Assembly: GCA_015179045.1 (NCBI GenBank)
Contig: WHUZ01000126.1
Location: 1 to 64,000 of the forward strand
From: Kalaharituber pfeilii
Taxonomy: Eukaryota; Ascomycota; Pezizomycetes; Pezizales; Pezizaceae
Direction of reading: 5' to 3'
Length of the DNA: 64,000 nt
A model generated the notes under the pieces. It ran no database searches. It was not told where the DNA came from and saw nothing but the letters and a program-made list of their open reading frames with translations. This document shows, piece by piece, positions 19,261 through 30,990 of this stretch; the first letter of the stretch is position 1, and the number at the start of each line of letters is the position of its first letter. Both the position numbers and the translations under genes were made by a program.

Positions 19261-19464
19261 ATGTCCAGCATATGCCCTTTTAGGTGTATCCAGCTTCCTT
19301 ATCCGCCCTCTAGACCCACGTATAAATGCTATGCAAGTGAGAATATTAACAGGTATAAGGTAATTGAAAGGTTACAAAAGGATATAACTAATACAGCTGG
19401 AATGATGGCAAGAGGATATAAGAAAGTGGAAGAATTGAAGGCTGAGGGTGATGATGAAGAGTAG
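19261..19464 (+). CDS. Hypothetical 67-residue protein or last exon
   Basis: This lies in the only ~600-bp repeat-free island of the satellite region (18950-19560). The frame ends in a charged helix-like stretch (ERLQKDITNTAGMMARGYKK, then VEELKAEGDDEE). Composition looks more protein-like than neighbouring frames, but I recognise no family. It could be the last exon of a longer gene or chance. Confidence 0.2.
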   Translation: MSSICPFRCIQLPYPPSRPTYKCYASENINRYKVIERLQKDITNTAGMMARGYKKVEELKAEGDDEE

Positions 19465-20550
19465 ACATAGCTATCGCTATCTATAGAGTGCTTGCGATTT
19501 AAAAAACAGTAAAGGGTGGGGAATGGAGACTGAGTCAGTAGGTACTATAGTAGCCGATGATTGTAACCTTTGGCAGCTGCCCCTTTACCACCCCGCCATG
19601 CTGTACCAGTCCAGCGCATTCTCATTTTGCCCCATCTCACACTATCGAGAGTAATCTGCCATACCTGTAAAATTGTAAATTGAGCCCATTTTGGCATATC
19701 TCGCACCATCAAAGCAGGTCTTGTTGTATCTGTCAAATTGAGCCATACCGCCTCACTTTGCACCATTGAAAGGGGCCAGCCTTAACTGTGAATTGAGCAC
19801 ATTTTACCATGTTCCACGCTGCCAGGTGGGTCCTGCCGTACCTGTCAAATTTGGCTCATTCTGCTGTTCTCACACTATGGAAACAGTCCGGTAATACTTG
19901 TCAACTTGAGCTCATTCTGGCTCATCTCATGCCATCGAAAGGAAGCTGTCATACCCTGTTAAATTGAGCTCATTCTGCCTCATCTCATACCATCGAGAGA
20001 CTGCCATTCCTATTGAATTCGGCTCATTCTGCTGCATCTCACATTATTGAGGAGCTGTCATGCCTGTCAAATTGTGCTCGCCCTGCTGTATCTCATGTTA
20101 GCAAGAGAGATCTACCAATCCCTGTCAAATTCGGCTTATTCTGCTGCATCTCCCAGGCTGAAATAGACCTGCCATACCTGTCAAATTCGACTCTCGTTCT
20201 GCTGCATCTTGTGCTATCGAATAACTATCAAATTGCGCTCATTCTGCTATATCTCATAATGCGGAAAGAGTCCTATTATACCTGTCAAATTTGGCTCACT
20301 CTGCTACTCTCCTGTGGAAAGGTGCTACTATACCTATCAAATTGAGTTCCGTTTTACTACATCTCACGCTGGTAAGAGAGGGAAATTTGGCTCATTCTTT
20401 TGTATCTCGTGCCGTAGAAGAGTCTTGCCATACCTATATACTTGTTAAAGTTAGTTTATTCTACTGTATCTTGTATTGTCAAGGGAGACCTACACACCGG
20501 TCCAATTGAGTTCATTTTGCTGCATCTCGTGCTATCAAGAGAGACCTACT

Positions 20551-20603
20551 CTTTTTTTTTTAATTTCACGTAACTCCGCTTGCAGCTATTCGCCATGGCA
20601 GGG
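20551..20603 (-). mobile_element. LINE L1 tail-only insertion (53 bp)
   Basis: Poly-T plus the complement of the L1 tail (CGTAACTCCGCTTGCAGC ... GCCATGGCAGGG), flanked by a perfect 15-bp duplication CAAGAGAGACCTACT at 20536-20550 and 20604-20618. Confidence 0.92.
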
Positions 20604-21264
20604 CAAGAGAGACCTACTATACCTGTCAAATTCAGCTCATTCTGCTGCTCTTACGCTATGGAAAGAGTCCTGTAATACTTGTCAACTTGAGCTCATTCGG
20701 CCACATCTTGCGCCATTGAGAGAAAGCTGTCATACCTGTTAAATTGAGCTTATTCTGCCTCATTTTTCCCTGTCAAGGTCATATCTGTCAACTTGACCAC
20801 ATCTTACGCCATTGAGGGAGACTGTTATACCTATTAAATTCTGCTCATTCTGCTGCATCTCATACCATTGAGGAGCTATCATACCTGTAAAGTGCCTGTA
20901 AAATTCGGCTCATTTTGCTGCATCTTGCGAGGTAAAATAGACCTACCATATCTATCACATTTGACTCGTTCTGCTGCATGTGGCACTATTGAGGAGCTGT
21001 CGTACCTGTCAAATTGAGGAGCTGTCGTGCCTGTCAAAGTGCCTGTCAAATTCGGCTCATTTTGCTGCATCTCGCGGGTTGAGATGGACCTACTATACCT
21101 GTTAAATTTGACTCGTTCTGCTGCACCTCACACGATTGAGGAGCTGTCATGCCTGTCAAAGTGCCTGTCAAATTTGGCTCATTTTGCGGCATCTCGCGGG
21201 GTGAAATGGACCTACTATACCTGTCAAATTTGACTCGTTCTGCTACATCTCACACCATTGAGAA

Positions 21265-21295
<31 letters not shown>

Positions 21296-21313
21296 ATGAC
21301 CCCGCTTGTAGCA
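21265..21313 (-). mobile_element. LINE L1 tail-only insertion (49 bp)
   Basis: About 24 T's plus ATCACATGACCCCGCTTGTA, flanked by a perfect 14-bp duplication CACACCATTGAGAA at 21251-21264 and 21314-21327. Confidence 0.92.
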
Positions 21314-21626
21314 CACACCATTGAGAAGCTGTTGTGCTTGACAAAGTGCCTATCAAATTCAGCTCATTTTGCTACATCTCGCGAGGTGAAATGGACCTAC
21401 CATACCTGTCAAATTTGATTTGTTCAGCTGTATCTCGTGCCATCCAATACCAGTCAAATTGTACTCTTATACCTGTTAAATTCAGCTCACTCTGTTACTA
21501 TTATGTTATGAAAAGCTGCTGCTGTACCTGTCAAATTGAACTCGTTATGCTTCATCTCCTGATAGTGAGAGAGATATATCATATCTATAAAATTTGGCTC
21601 ATTCTTCTGTATCTTATGCCGAGTAT

Positions 21627-21865
21627 GTTGAGGTTCAGGAGAATGTGAACATTTCACATAAAGGGATTGCAGTGATAGATACGGCCAATTGCAACTCCTC
21701 ATTGTCGTGGTGTCTATTTCCGTGAAGGTTGATTCCATACGAAATGTGATGGAAACTCTTGATATAGGTATTGTCGGGCGTTTGGCATATTCCACATTAA
21801 TATGTGCCTTATGACGAAGGTTCAGGGGTATGTTGAGGTTCAGGAGTATATGAACATTTCACTCA
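21627..21865. repeat. Direct repeats of a ~34-bp phrase
   Basis: TATGTTGAGGTTCAGGAG...GAACATTTCAC occurs at 21627 and again near 21830, about 200 bases apart. The enclosed sequence is not recognised. It may be a small terminal-repeat element. Confidence 0.4.
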
Positions 21866-21875
21866 GTACGTTGAT

Positions 21876-22047
21876 ATGGTATTCGCGGTTGTCGCCAAGG
21901 TCTTTTTTGACAGGGGTTAGGTGGACGCCAAGAGGGATGTAACTCAGTACTATAATAGAAGATGGTATTCGCGGTTGTCGCCAAGGTCTTTTTTGACAGG
22001 GGTTAGGTGGACGCCAAGAGGGATGTAACTCAGTACTATAATAGATT
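21876..22047. repeat. Tandem duplication of 86 bp, near identical
   Basis: ATGGTATTCGCGGTTGTCGC starts at 21876 and again at 21962. The copies agree through ACTCAGTACTATAATAG, which dates the duplication as recent. Confidence 0.93.
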
Positions 22048-22093
22048 GACTATTTTGCGCATGTTAAAAACGGCTCACCGCACAACTGTCGAG

Positions 22094-22552
22094 TAAGAGC
22101 TGGTGCCAGTTTGCCAAGGCCAGGCAAAATAGCACTCGCACTGGTCGCTATAGCAGTTAACCACGGCGCAGGTCATTAGCGGTATTCAGATTAGAAAAAT
22201 CTGGCCAGATTTTCCGGATTTCAGAATTTTATCAAGTCCGGAAAATCCGGTCATCTCCACACAAAATTTTATCTGGTATTTTCATGTTATAAACCAGTTA
22301 AACCGGTTTATTTTCGCGTTTTTTTGCACAAAAAATCCGGTCGGATTTTTGCGACAACTGCATGTATATGATGCATTTGGCGGGCCTTGATGCAATATTC
22401 AGGACTTGGTGTGCATAAATTCCGGTGGATTTTTGGACCGAAAACCTGTTTCTGATTTGACAAAAAATCCGATTTTCACAAAAGGGTACTCCAAGTAAGG
22501 AGTCGGCCCCAGTTTGCCAAGGCCAGGCAAAATAGCACTTGTACTGGTCGCT
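22094..22552. repeat. Element bounded by ~60-bp direct repeats
   Basis: GCCAGTTTGCCAAGGCCAGG...AATAGCACT...GGTCGCTA occurs at about 22094-22152 and 22505-22552, enclosing ~350 bases rich in AAAATCCGG/CCGGATTT phrases. It could be a small terminal-direct-repeat element or a segmental duplication. No coding region is visible. Confidence 0.45.
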
Positions 22553-22556
22553 ACTA

Positions 22557-22848
22557 GACAGAAAAATAAGTATTTGGACAGGGGATAGATGCATATTATG
22601 CGCTGTGCGGTATTCGGCATATTTTGGTATGCTTGGCGGTAAAACAGGCCCAAATTTATTATGTCAGCCGTCCAAATTTCATCACGTCAGCTGTCCAAAT
22701 ACTTTCTTACATAATGAATTTGGACACCCTATTACGAAATTTGGACTGTCTTATGGCTATCACCAGCCAAGCATACGAAAATATGGCCAAATACTGCATG
22801 GGGCATAAATATGCATTTATCCCCTGTCCAAATACTTATTTTTCTGTC
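22557..22848. mobile_element. Tc1/mariner-like MITE, copy 2
   Basis: 292 bp, starting GACAGAAAAATAAG after TA and ending CTTATTTTTCTGTC before TG (mutated TA). It is homologous to copy 1 at 16164-16433, with an extra ~25-bp internal stretch. Both copies sit beside 58-bp satellite. Confidence 0.85.
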
Positions 22849-22849
22849 T

Positions 22850-23460
22850 GACCGTTTTGTGCATATTACTCAGAAAATTGCCTCCTCGCCCTCTGAAATA
22901 GGCATACTAAATGCGTTGAAAATACCCTGGGTGCGCGTATATGCCATTTGGCATTTGTTAGTTAAATACGTCGCATATGGGCATGTAAAAAGTGGGTCAT
23001 TTTGTGCATGTTAAACACGCCACAAATGGGCATAGTGAATACGTCACAAATACCCTCGTCACACATGTGGAAAATAGGTTGCTTTTTGCATGGTAAATAC
23101 GTCAAAAATGCCCCACCCGCGTGTGTAGAAAATGGATCATTCTCCGCATGTTAAAAACGTCGCAAATGGGCTTCTCACGCATGTAAAAAATATAGTAGAC
23201 CATTTGTACATGCGAAATGCATCAAAAGTCCCCTCATTGGGCATGTGTAGCATACGCATGTTAAATACATTGCAAATTGCCTCTTCGTTGCCAATGCCCT
23301 CATTGCCAATGCCCTCGTCGCCAATGCCCTCGTCGCCAATGCCCTTGTCGCTAATGCCCTCGTTACGCATGTGGAAGATAGACCATTTTATGCATAGTAA
23401 ATGCATGAAAAATGTCCTCGTCGTGCTTGTAAGCGTATGTAGAGATTGGGTCATTTTCAT
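22850..23460. repeat. 58-bp satellite with a nested 15-bp array
   Basis: Diverged 58-bp units. At about 23280-23365 the phrase GCCAATGCCCTCGTC is amplified five times as a 15-bp subunit, which shows expansion from within a unit. Confidence 0.75.
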
Positions 23461-23519
23461 TAGATACCTACCCTCCTATACTGGATAGCTGCAAGTGGAG
23501 TTATGTGAAAAAACGTCGG

Positions 23520-24300
23520 AACCTCACAACATACTAAATGTATCTAACATCTCATGCATGCACTCATTATATACTATACGTTCAACATGTTCCATATCTT
23601 ACGCATACAATCAACATGTGTAATATACCTAATATCTCATTCACGTAGTCCAATGTATAATTATACACAATATCTCATGTATATAGTAATATATTCTCAA
23701 TATCTAATCCATGTGGCCAATATGTGTAAGACGTTCAATATACTCAATATCCCCAATATCTCATGCACATGGTCAGAGAGTGAATTTCCACTCCGGGTTG
23801 GGGAAATTGAGTTCTTTTTCAGATGCGCATGCTTAATATACTTGATATATGCACAATTGGCCAAATATATCTAGTGCCCTTACAGCGGATAATTATCTCA
23901 ATTTGGCAACATCGCAGTATGTATATGGTACCCTCTTAGGACATTGCTGAATTGAGATGAAGTTTACATTATTGCAAATCTCGCCATAGCGGCACACGAG
24001 TAAGGATAAAACAAAGGGGCTCCAGTTGGTGGTTGCTTGGGCCACTCCAGCCGTCGGATCACGCCAGTAATAATAAAACACAGGGGCTCCAGTTGTTGGT
24101 TGCTTGGGCCACTCCAGCCGTCGGATGTTATGGTATACTGTTCAGCCTCAAAAACTATACTAGGATAATGCAACCAGATTGAGCGTGATGAACTGTTGAT
24201 CAGTATGCTTCCAGGTTGCTAGTTAATACTGCCAGAATTACGTTTCATGGTCTCAGGCCTGAGCTGAGACTTCACTAGCAAGACACGCTGAAAATCACAT
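23520..24300. repeat. Decayed dispersed repeat, copy of 1.4-2.1 kb
   Basis: Shares ordered phrases with 1445-2170. At 24008-24127 a ~67-bp unit (GGGGCTCCAGTTG ... CTCCAGCCGTCGGAT) is tandemly duplicated. Confidence 0.45.
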
Positions 24301-24399
24301 AGTGTTCTTTGATACGAAAAAGGCAACAAGTGCGGCAGACGTAGATGGCCTCAGAAGTACTGCATACTCCTATCAACAGACCCCTTTTCATGCTGCAAG

Positions 24400-24600
24400 G
24401 TGTGGCAGAGTGAGCTCAACTTTACAGGTATGGCAGGCCTCCCTCGGTGGTGGGAGATGTGGCAGAATGAACTGAATTTGACTTATGGCAAATACATCGC
24501 AATTGCCCTCATCGCGCATGTAGAAAATCTATAGGTTATTTTATTGCCCTCATCGTGCATGTAGAAAATAGGTCATTTTACGGAACGGCAAATACTCAGC
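24400..24600. repeat. Mixed 57-bp and 58-bp satellite fragments
   Basis: The first part has AGTGAGCTCAACTTTACAGG (57-bp family, reversed) and the second CATCGCGCATGTAGAAAAT (58-bp family). Confidence 0.55.
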
Positions 24601-24736
24601 AGATTCAGTAGGTGTTTGCAAACTCAGTAGAGTAAGAGAAAAATGATATATATAAAAAAAAAAAAAAAAAAAGAACTCAGTGGAGGCCCACTCAGTAGAG
24701 GACCCAGTGGGCGTTCACGAACTCAGCAGTAGAGGA

Positions 24737-25252
24737 TTTTTTTTTTTTTATTTCACGTGACCCCGCTTGCAGCTATTCGCTATGGCAGGGCCCCTGGGTC
24801 TAAACCCTCGAAGCCCGGAGGCAGGCTTATCTACCTAGCTCTTCCGCCACCATCCCTACAAACGAAAACCCGACCCCTCCCCGCCCCACCTCCACGAGGC
24901 AATAAAAATGGCTACAACTTTCTTCCACCGCCACCTTCACACAAACGAAAAATTCGTTCCCTCCCCGTTCTCCTGCTCTACCGTCCATTTCTTGTGGTCA
25001 ATGTCCTCCCACCTTCCCCATCCTTCCAAGTATTCTACCTCCTCACACCTGAACGCCAGGTGGTCCGCCGTTTGCTTCTCTCCACATCCAGATACACTCC
25101 CCTCCATCGCTTTCCCAATCCTGACTTCCCACTCCTTCCCCATCCCCTTTCCCGTTCTCAATCTCGTGAACGCCGTTGCAGCCCTCCTTGTCCAATCCAT
25201 CACTGTGCCCTCCCCATATAGCCCCTTTCTTTTCTCCTCCAGCGCCCGCGTA
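24737..25252 (-). mobile_element. 5'-truncated LINE (family L1)
   Basis: Poly-T followed by the L1 tail complement (CACGTGACCCCGCTTGCAGC) and then LINE coding sequence on the minus strand. It lies within the 42-bp array, so a target duplication cannot be separated from the repeats. Confidence 0.8.
24937..25252 (-). pseudogene. LINE ORF2 C-terminal fragment
   Basis: The minus strand reads …VMDWTRRAATAFTRLRTGKG… then SGCGEKQTADHLAFRC, matching the CCHC knuckle of the copy at 7267-7723, and stops at 24937. The reverse transcriptase and RNase H are missing. Confidence 0.7.
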
Positions 25253-26125
25253 CGCGAACTCACTGGAGGACCCAGTGCCAGCTGAGTTGGCGTACGCCAA
25301 CTCACTAGAGGAGTCAGTGCCAACTCACTGGAGAACCCAGTGCCAGCTGAGTAGGCGTTGTGGTAGGCGGCGCGCGCCTACTTGCTAGTTGCTACTTATT
25401 TACTAACCGCGCTGGCGCTGGGCTCAGATAACGCCGTAGGTCACGTGGAAGTTCAAGAGCAATAGTGAAGTAGCACGGGCACGTGAGGATGAGGGTAAGC
25501 CGGGTTGATTAGAAATGACCGAACGGTCTGCGGTATAAAGAGGTTCTGTTCCTTTTGCACATGTATCATACACAGATATACAATACACACATCATCCATT
25601 TGTACATACGCACGATTACTCTGTCTTCTACAGTCATGTAGATATCGCCGCTCGTTATACTACTTCCTTTTTCTACTTACCACATTCCCGCACTCTTTTA
25701 TTGTACTTACACATTCTACTCGCTACTGCCATTGCCGAATATACACATATCGAGACTTTCTACTACTCAAGATAGCGATTCGCCTCCTTCGGACAGTGAC
25801 TCGAGGACCACCTAGTAGAGGAACCGCGCATAGTTGACTGAGCAGCCTCGCGCCCGCTCATAGCGTACGCCAACTCACTAGAGGAGTCAGTGCCAACTCA
25901 CTAGAGGAGTCAGTGCCAACTGAGTTGGCGTACGCCAACTCACTGGAGAACCCAGTGCCAACTGAGGAGGCGTACGCCAACTCACTGGAGGAGTCAGTGC
26001 CAACTGAGTTGGCGTACGCCAACTCACTGGAGAACCCAGTGCCAACTGAGTAGGCGTACGCCAACTCACTGGAGGACCCGGTGCCAAGTAAGTGAGTTGG
26101 CGTACGCGAACTCAACCTCGAACCC
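25253..26125. repeat. 42-bp array with 20-bp perfect palindromes
   Basis: Units of 42 bp (GCGTACGCCAACTCACTGGA ... CAGTGCCAACTGAGTTG) occupy 25253-25360 and 25860-26125. The junction GAGTTGGCGTACGCCAACTC is its own reverse complement and occurs at 25284-25303, 25922-25941 and 26006-26025. Other unit junctions lack the exact palindrome (GAGGAG or GAGTAG instead of GAGTTG). Confidence 0.85.
25385..25858 (+). other. Non-repeated insert with a TATA-like box; no gene
   Basis: This ~470-bp segment splits the 42-bp array. It contains GGTATAAAGAGG near 25533 and an A/C/T-rich downstream stretch, as in an LTR or promoter. Its ends (near CTAACCGCGC and GAACCGCGCAT) share an 8-base phrase. I cannot identify the element. 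Confidence 0.3.
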
Positions 26126-26187
26126 GATGGCAATTGACTGTAAAACTACCTAGTATTACTTTCTTGATAGTAAGGGGTCTGATTAAC

Positions 26188-29100
26188 TTAGTGTTGAGTT
26201 TCTTAGAAGGTCTTTTTGTTGAGATATTTTTGGCGTTATGTATAACTTTGTTTTCTTCCTTGAAATTGGGTTGTTGAGTATGATATTAGTCATAATACTT
26301 AGCTGCTTATTCAATTTTTTTGTTCAGTTTCTTGCAAATCCATTCCTATTCTCTTGTAAGTTCTCTCGAGAGTACGTTGAGAGCTTCTTCCTCATTGATG
26401 GTATCAATAAGAGGATGAAAGCTGCAGTTGGCAAAGAAAGGTGAGGTCTTAGTAGAGTTATATTATACATTATTGTATGCGAACTCTATAAGGGATAAGA
26501 GTTAGTTCTAATTGTCCTAGTAGTAGATAACATAGTTATAGAAGTACTTTTCGAAGATTTGATTGACTCTTTCAGTTTATCTATCAGTTTTTGGGTATAC
26601 AGTTGTACTCATAATTAAGTTGACTTTGAGTTTCTTTATGAGTTTCTACTAAAAGTTCAAAGTAAACTTCAGATTTCAGTCTAATATAATGGTTTTTAGT
26701 AAGCTGTAGAGTTGCCATATTTCTTAAAGGAAGGTAGATGCTAATTGTTCTATAGATTGTTCTACTAGAGAGATGAAGTGAGCTATCTTAGTGAACCTAT
26801 TTACTACTACTCATATTTGTGTAAAGCCATCTGAAGGAAAGAGTTTGGTAATAAAGTCTATACTGAAAGAGAACTATGGTTGGTATGGTATCTCATATAG
26901 GTAAAGGAGGCTGTATTTCTTATATCTTCATACCTTATTTCTTTAGCATTTCAAGTATATACTAATATATTTTATGATATCATTATGAGCATTAGGTTAA
27001 TAGAAGTCCCTACCAATAAGTTCTATAGTTTTTTCAATTCTGAGGTAGCTGGCAAGAGGATAATTATATTTTATTTAAAGTATTTCTTGTCTAAGGGCTG
27101 TTGGTATCACAAACTAGTTGTCATATAGAACGAGTTTATTATGAATACTGAATTATTTATTGATATTATCATTCTTCTACTGGATGCATTTCTTAAGTTG
27201 AATATACTATTTGTTCCTTTTCTCTTTGGTGATTAGCTTGCTTCTCTATTCATCAGTTAGTACTACTACTTTCAGAGCTTTTATCATTCTTGCAGTCAAA
27301 ATTTCTTTCTTTTCCTACCATATTCCTTCTTTCTAGAACTTAGTTTCTTGCTGATCTCACTATCTACTCCACTTCTTAAGGGTGTAGTCATTATGTCTAG
27401 ATAAAGTATCTGCTTTGGCATTCACTTTTTCTTTTCAGTAGATGATTATATAGTCAAATAAGGCAAGTTTTTCTACCTATCATACTTGACAGTGAGATAG
27501 CTTCTTAATTATATTGAAGATTCAGAGGTTGTTATAGTTTGTATAGACTTTGATAGTATACTTAGTACCTTTACAATATTCTTTCTAGGTATTTATCATA
27601 TATTCTACCATAGCTAGTATCTCTTTATCGATGATATTATAATTAATTTCGGCTGAGGTGAACTTTTAGAAATGGAATATAACTGGATATAGTTTGCTAT
27701 CTTCTTGCTTCTAACTTAGGATTTCTTTGAGTACAAAGTCACTTACATCTATTTTTAGTATAATTTCGTCTTCTAGGTAGTAGTATACTAGAATTAGAGT
27801 AGTTGTGAAAGCTTGTTTGAGTTACTAAAAAGCTTTCTCTTATGGAGGTCCCCAGACTAGCTTTGCTTTTTGATTAAGTAGTTAAGTTAGAAGTAAGTAT
27901 ATCTTACTATAGTCCTCAATAAAGCATTAGTAGAAGTTAGCAAACTTTAAGAAGGATTATATATCTGTCTTCAGATTAAAGTCTTTATTAGTACCAAATA
28001 TCTTCTAATTAAGAATAGCTTAGATTTTGTTAGTAGATATTGAGATTCCTTTTCCTAAGAGGTAATAACCTAAAAATTCAACTTCCTTCACATACTATTT
28101 ATATTTTTTCTCTCATATAGTTAAACCATTTTCGTGTAGCCTATATAATATCTCTTATAGGGTTGTACTATATTCTTTTAGGGTTTCAGTATATATTAGT
28201 AGGTCCTTAATATATGCTAGTAAATCTTGATATGTTATGTCTTTAAAGATTTCATTTATAAACTTTTGGAAGGTTGCTAGTATATTGTAGAGTCTAAATA
28301 GTATAACTATATATTTGTAGTAGCCATACTGAGTCCTAAAGGCTGTTTTCTACTTATTCCTTTTAGTAATTCATACCAAGTTGTATCTATTCTTTAAGTT
28401 AAGAGTTGTGAAGTATTTGCCCTCATAAAGTCAGTTTTGGAGTTCTGCCATTAGTAGAAGGGGGTAGCAGTTCTTGAAGGTAATTCAGTTTAGGTCTCTA
28501 TAGTTAATACTTATATGGAGTTTGCTATTCTCCTTTGGGACAAACAGAATATGTATACCTATCAACAATTATAAGGGTTGGATCTTTCTTTCTTTTAATA
28601 TCTATTCAATATATTCTTTAAGTATCTCTAATTTTTCTCACTTAGTCAATAGATAGATCCCCATGGAGGTTATTGTCCTTCTTTTAGAGGTATGCAGTAG
28701 TTATAAGATTAATACAGGTGTAGTTTTGCTATAGTCTCGGAGTCAAAAACCTTTGAAAATTTCTTCTTCCATGCAGCTAGATTAAAGATAACTTGCTTAC
28801 TAGCTTCCTTTTAGTAAATACATACTTGGAGTATTTTTTTGTCCTACAATATATATATGCTCACTAAAAAATACTTACTCAGCTTGCTATTCTTTAGTTA
28901 TATGAAGTTCCTCCACTTTACTAAGTTCAAAATACCTAGTCTTAATATATTCTGAGCATTTGACATAATTTAGTTCAATATAGTTTAGGTTATAATTAAT
29001 ATATAGCTGGTAACTAGCTATACATATTATTGACAAAAGTGTATTATAGTACTTTCTTCTATTACCTATGTCAAAGTTGATAAGTTCTCTATGAACTTTA

Positions 29101-30080
29101 CTGGTATTATCAATAAGAGTTATTTGGAGCTTTAGAGTATACTCTATCCTAGTGTTTAGTAAGAGCACATTGTCAGCTCCTTTGAACTTAATAGAGAATT
29201 TTTTTTTGATGCATGGGATTGATACTTTGTTAGAGAGTATTAATGTTTCTGCTCTTGAGTCAATATATACTCCCATCATTACTAATTTTGAGATAGTATT
29301 TTCTTTTTATTTTAGCTTAGCTTTATAAATAATTGATTTTGTTGCTAGAGATTTTTTGAAGATTGGAGGAGGAGTGAAGTCAACTAGAGAAGGAGGAGAG
29401 GCAGATACTTTATTAACTAAGATCTGCCTTTTTAGTTTTCTGATTCAGATTCATTAAGAGTAGTGATACATAATGCTAAACTGCAAGCCTGTATCTTAGC
29501 TAAGTCTCCTTTATTTTCTTGTTTAATTTTTCTTACCTCTTTTTTATCCTTCTTCTTGTCATCATCTCTCTTGCTTTTATTACTCAACTGATTAGTTAAC
29601 TGAGTTGTTTTCTACTCTTTTATGATTTTTATAACTACACATTTACTAAAAGTGTGGCCTTTTCTTCTATAGTAAGAGTATTTCCTATTGGCTTTTCATT
29701 TGGTACTAAATTCCTTAAAGGAGTCAGAGAAGTATGAGCTGGACTTAGAGATTATAGTTTCTATACTGTCCTTTTTCTTCTCTAAAGATTGTTTTCCCTT
29801 TAAATAGCTACTAGGTTTGTTACTACCACTATGACCCACAACTTGCATTATTTACTCATCTCATATACTAACTACTATTATATATTTGCACTAGTCATCA
29901 AGTGATTTATTGGATACTCCTGGCTGTATGAGGAAGAATTAGGCAATATTTCTTTTCAACTCTTTAACTATCTTATTCTTTAATATTTTATTATTGTAAT
30001 TGGCTAAATAGTTTATTTTCTTCATAGTATTAATATAGTCTATGATTTTGTTGTTCTGCATATAGGTGTTGAGTTTATCT
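26188..30080 (-). pseudogene. Ty3/gypsy copy C, truncated and heavily mutated
   Basis: On the minus strand this aligns with copy A from mid-gag (about 40.67 kb equivalent) to the integrase C-terminus (about 44.57 kb equivalent). The protease region keeps a 130-codon open frame at 28887-29279 with the active-site stretch YIDSRAET. LTRs and chromodomain are missing. Almost all differences from copy A are G-to-A/C-to-T, leaving the sequence A+T-rich with many stops. The left end is joined to the 42-bp array flank and the right end to a LINE. Confidence 0.85.
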
Positions 30081-30084
30081 TATA

Positions 30085-30990
30085 TTTACTACTCTTACAT
30101 ATATAACCTTTTCTCCTATAAAGCTTTCTACTCCTCTCTTCTCCTTCTTCCACACCTTTACCCTCTGGCACACTTTACTTCTAATGGTCACCTACTTTCC
30201 TTGCATTACCATCCTCTTCTTTGCCTACTGATCTGCTCTTTTATTACCTATGATTTCGATATAAGCTTTTACCTACAACATCTTTATATTTCCCTCCTTC
30301 TTCTTTATCCTTACTATTATATTCATTACCTTTCTCATATCCTTTGTCTTTCCCTTTCCCTTTCTGCCTACCTTCTGAATTGCTATGATTGCAGCCTCAG
30401 AATCTAAACAGATTAGTACAAAGACCTCCTTCTCTATACTCTCCAATGCCTTTTTCACTCCCTTTACCTTCCTATCAAATACTATTACTATTCTCCTCAC
30501 TATCTCTACTACTACTACTGACCTCTCCTATACTTCTGCTCTCATCTTGCTGTCTTCGATCTTGCTGCTGTTGGAGAAGAGGACTGTTCTTTTTCTTCTG
30601 GCTTCCCCAATTCTAACTTTCTACTCCCCTCTCATCTCTACTTCACCTTTCTGCTCCTCTACTACTTCTACTTTTACCTTCTTATATCCCTCTCCTTATG
30701 AGATCTTCTCCCCCTCCTCTAAGAACCTCACCAACTAACTTTACTAGTAGTTTAGTACTACTACATACTTCTTATTCTTGACTACTACCTACTACACCCT
30801 TTAGTCTCTCCAGTTTCTTGCTTTCTCCTCTCTCTCCTTACTCCCTCTAAAGTCACTTATGTAAAGCTCTGCTAGCTCTAACAGTACCTCTACCTCCTAG
30901 ATAATTGCTCTTACTTATATACTATCTAGGACTGTCTCTATATCTTCTACTCCATGAACCATATTTACTACTTCTACTTGAGTACCTCTT
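30085..30990 (-). pseudogene. Decayed LINE (L1-like), part 1
   Basis: A minus-strand LINE related to the ORF2 end at 7267-7723 (complement of CTCTTCTCCTTCTTCCACAC, CTTTACCCTCTGGCACAC) and to the + strand copy at 46.3-48.1 kb. RNase H phrases such as LDSEAAIIAIQKVGRKGKGK survive at 30273-30500. It has many RIP-like changes and is interrupted by the solo LTR at 30991. Confidence 0.7.

Larger units (their letters stand above)
19560..21640. repeat. 57-bp satellite, long array
   Basis: Roughly 35 diverged units built around CCTGTCAAATTCAGCTCATT, CTGCTGCATCTC and the start of the next CCATAC. A local higher-order duplication (units with CCTGTCAAAGTGCCTGTC) repeats at 20885, 21025 and 21150. Interrupted by two LINE tails. 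Confidence 0.85.
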
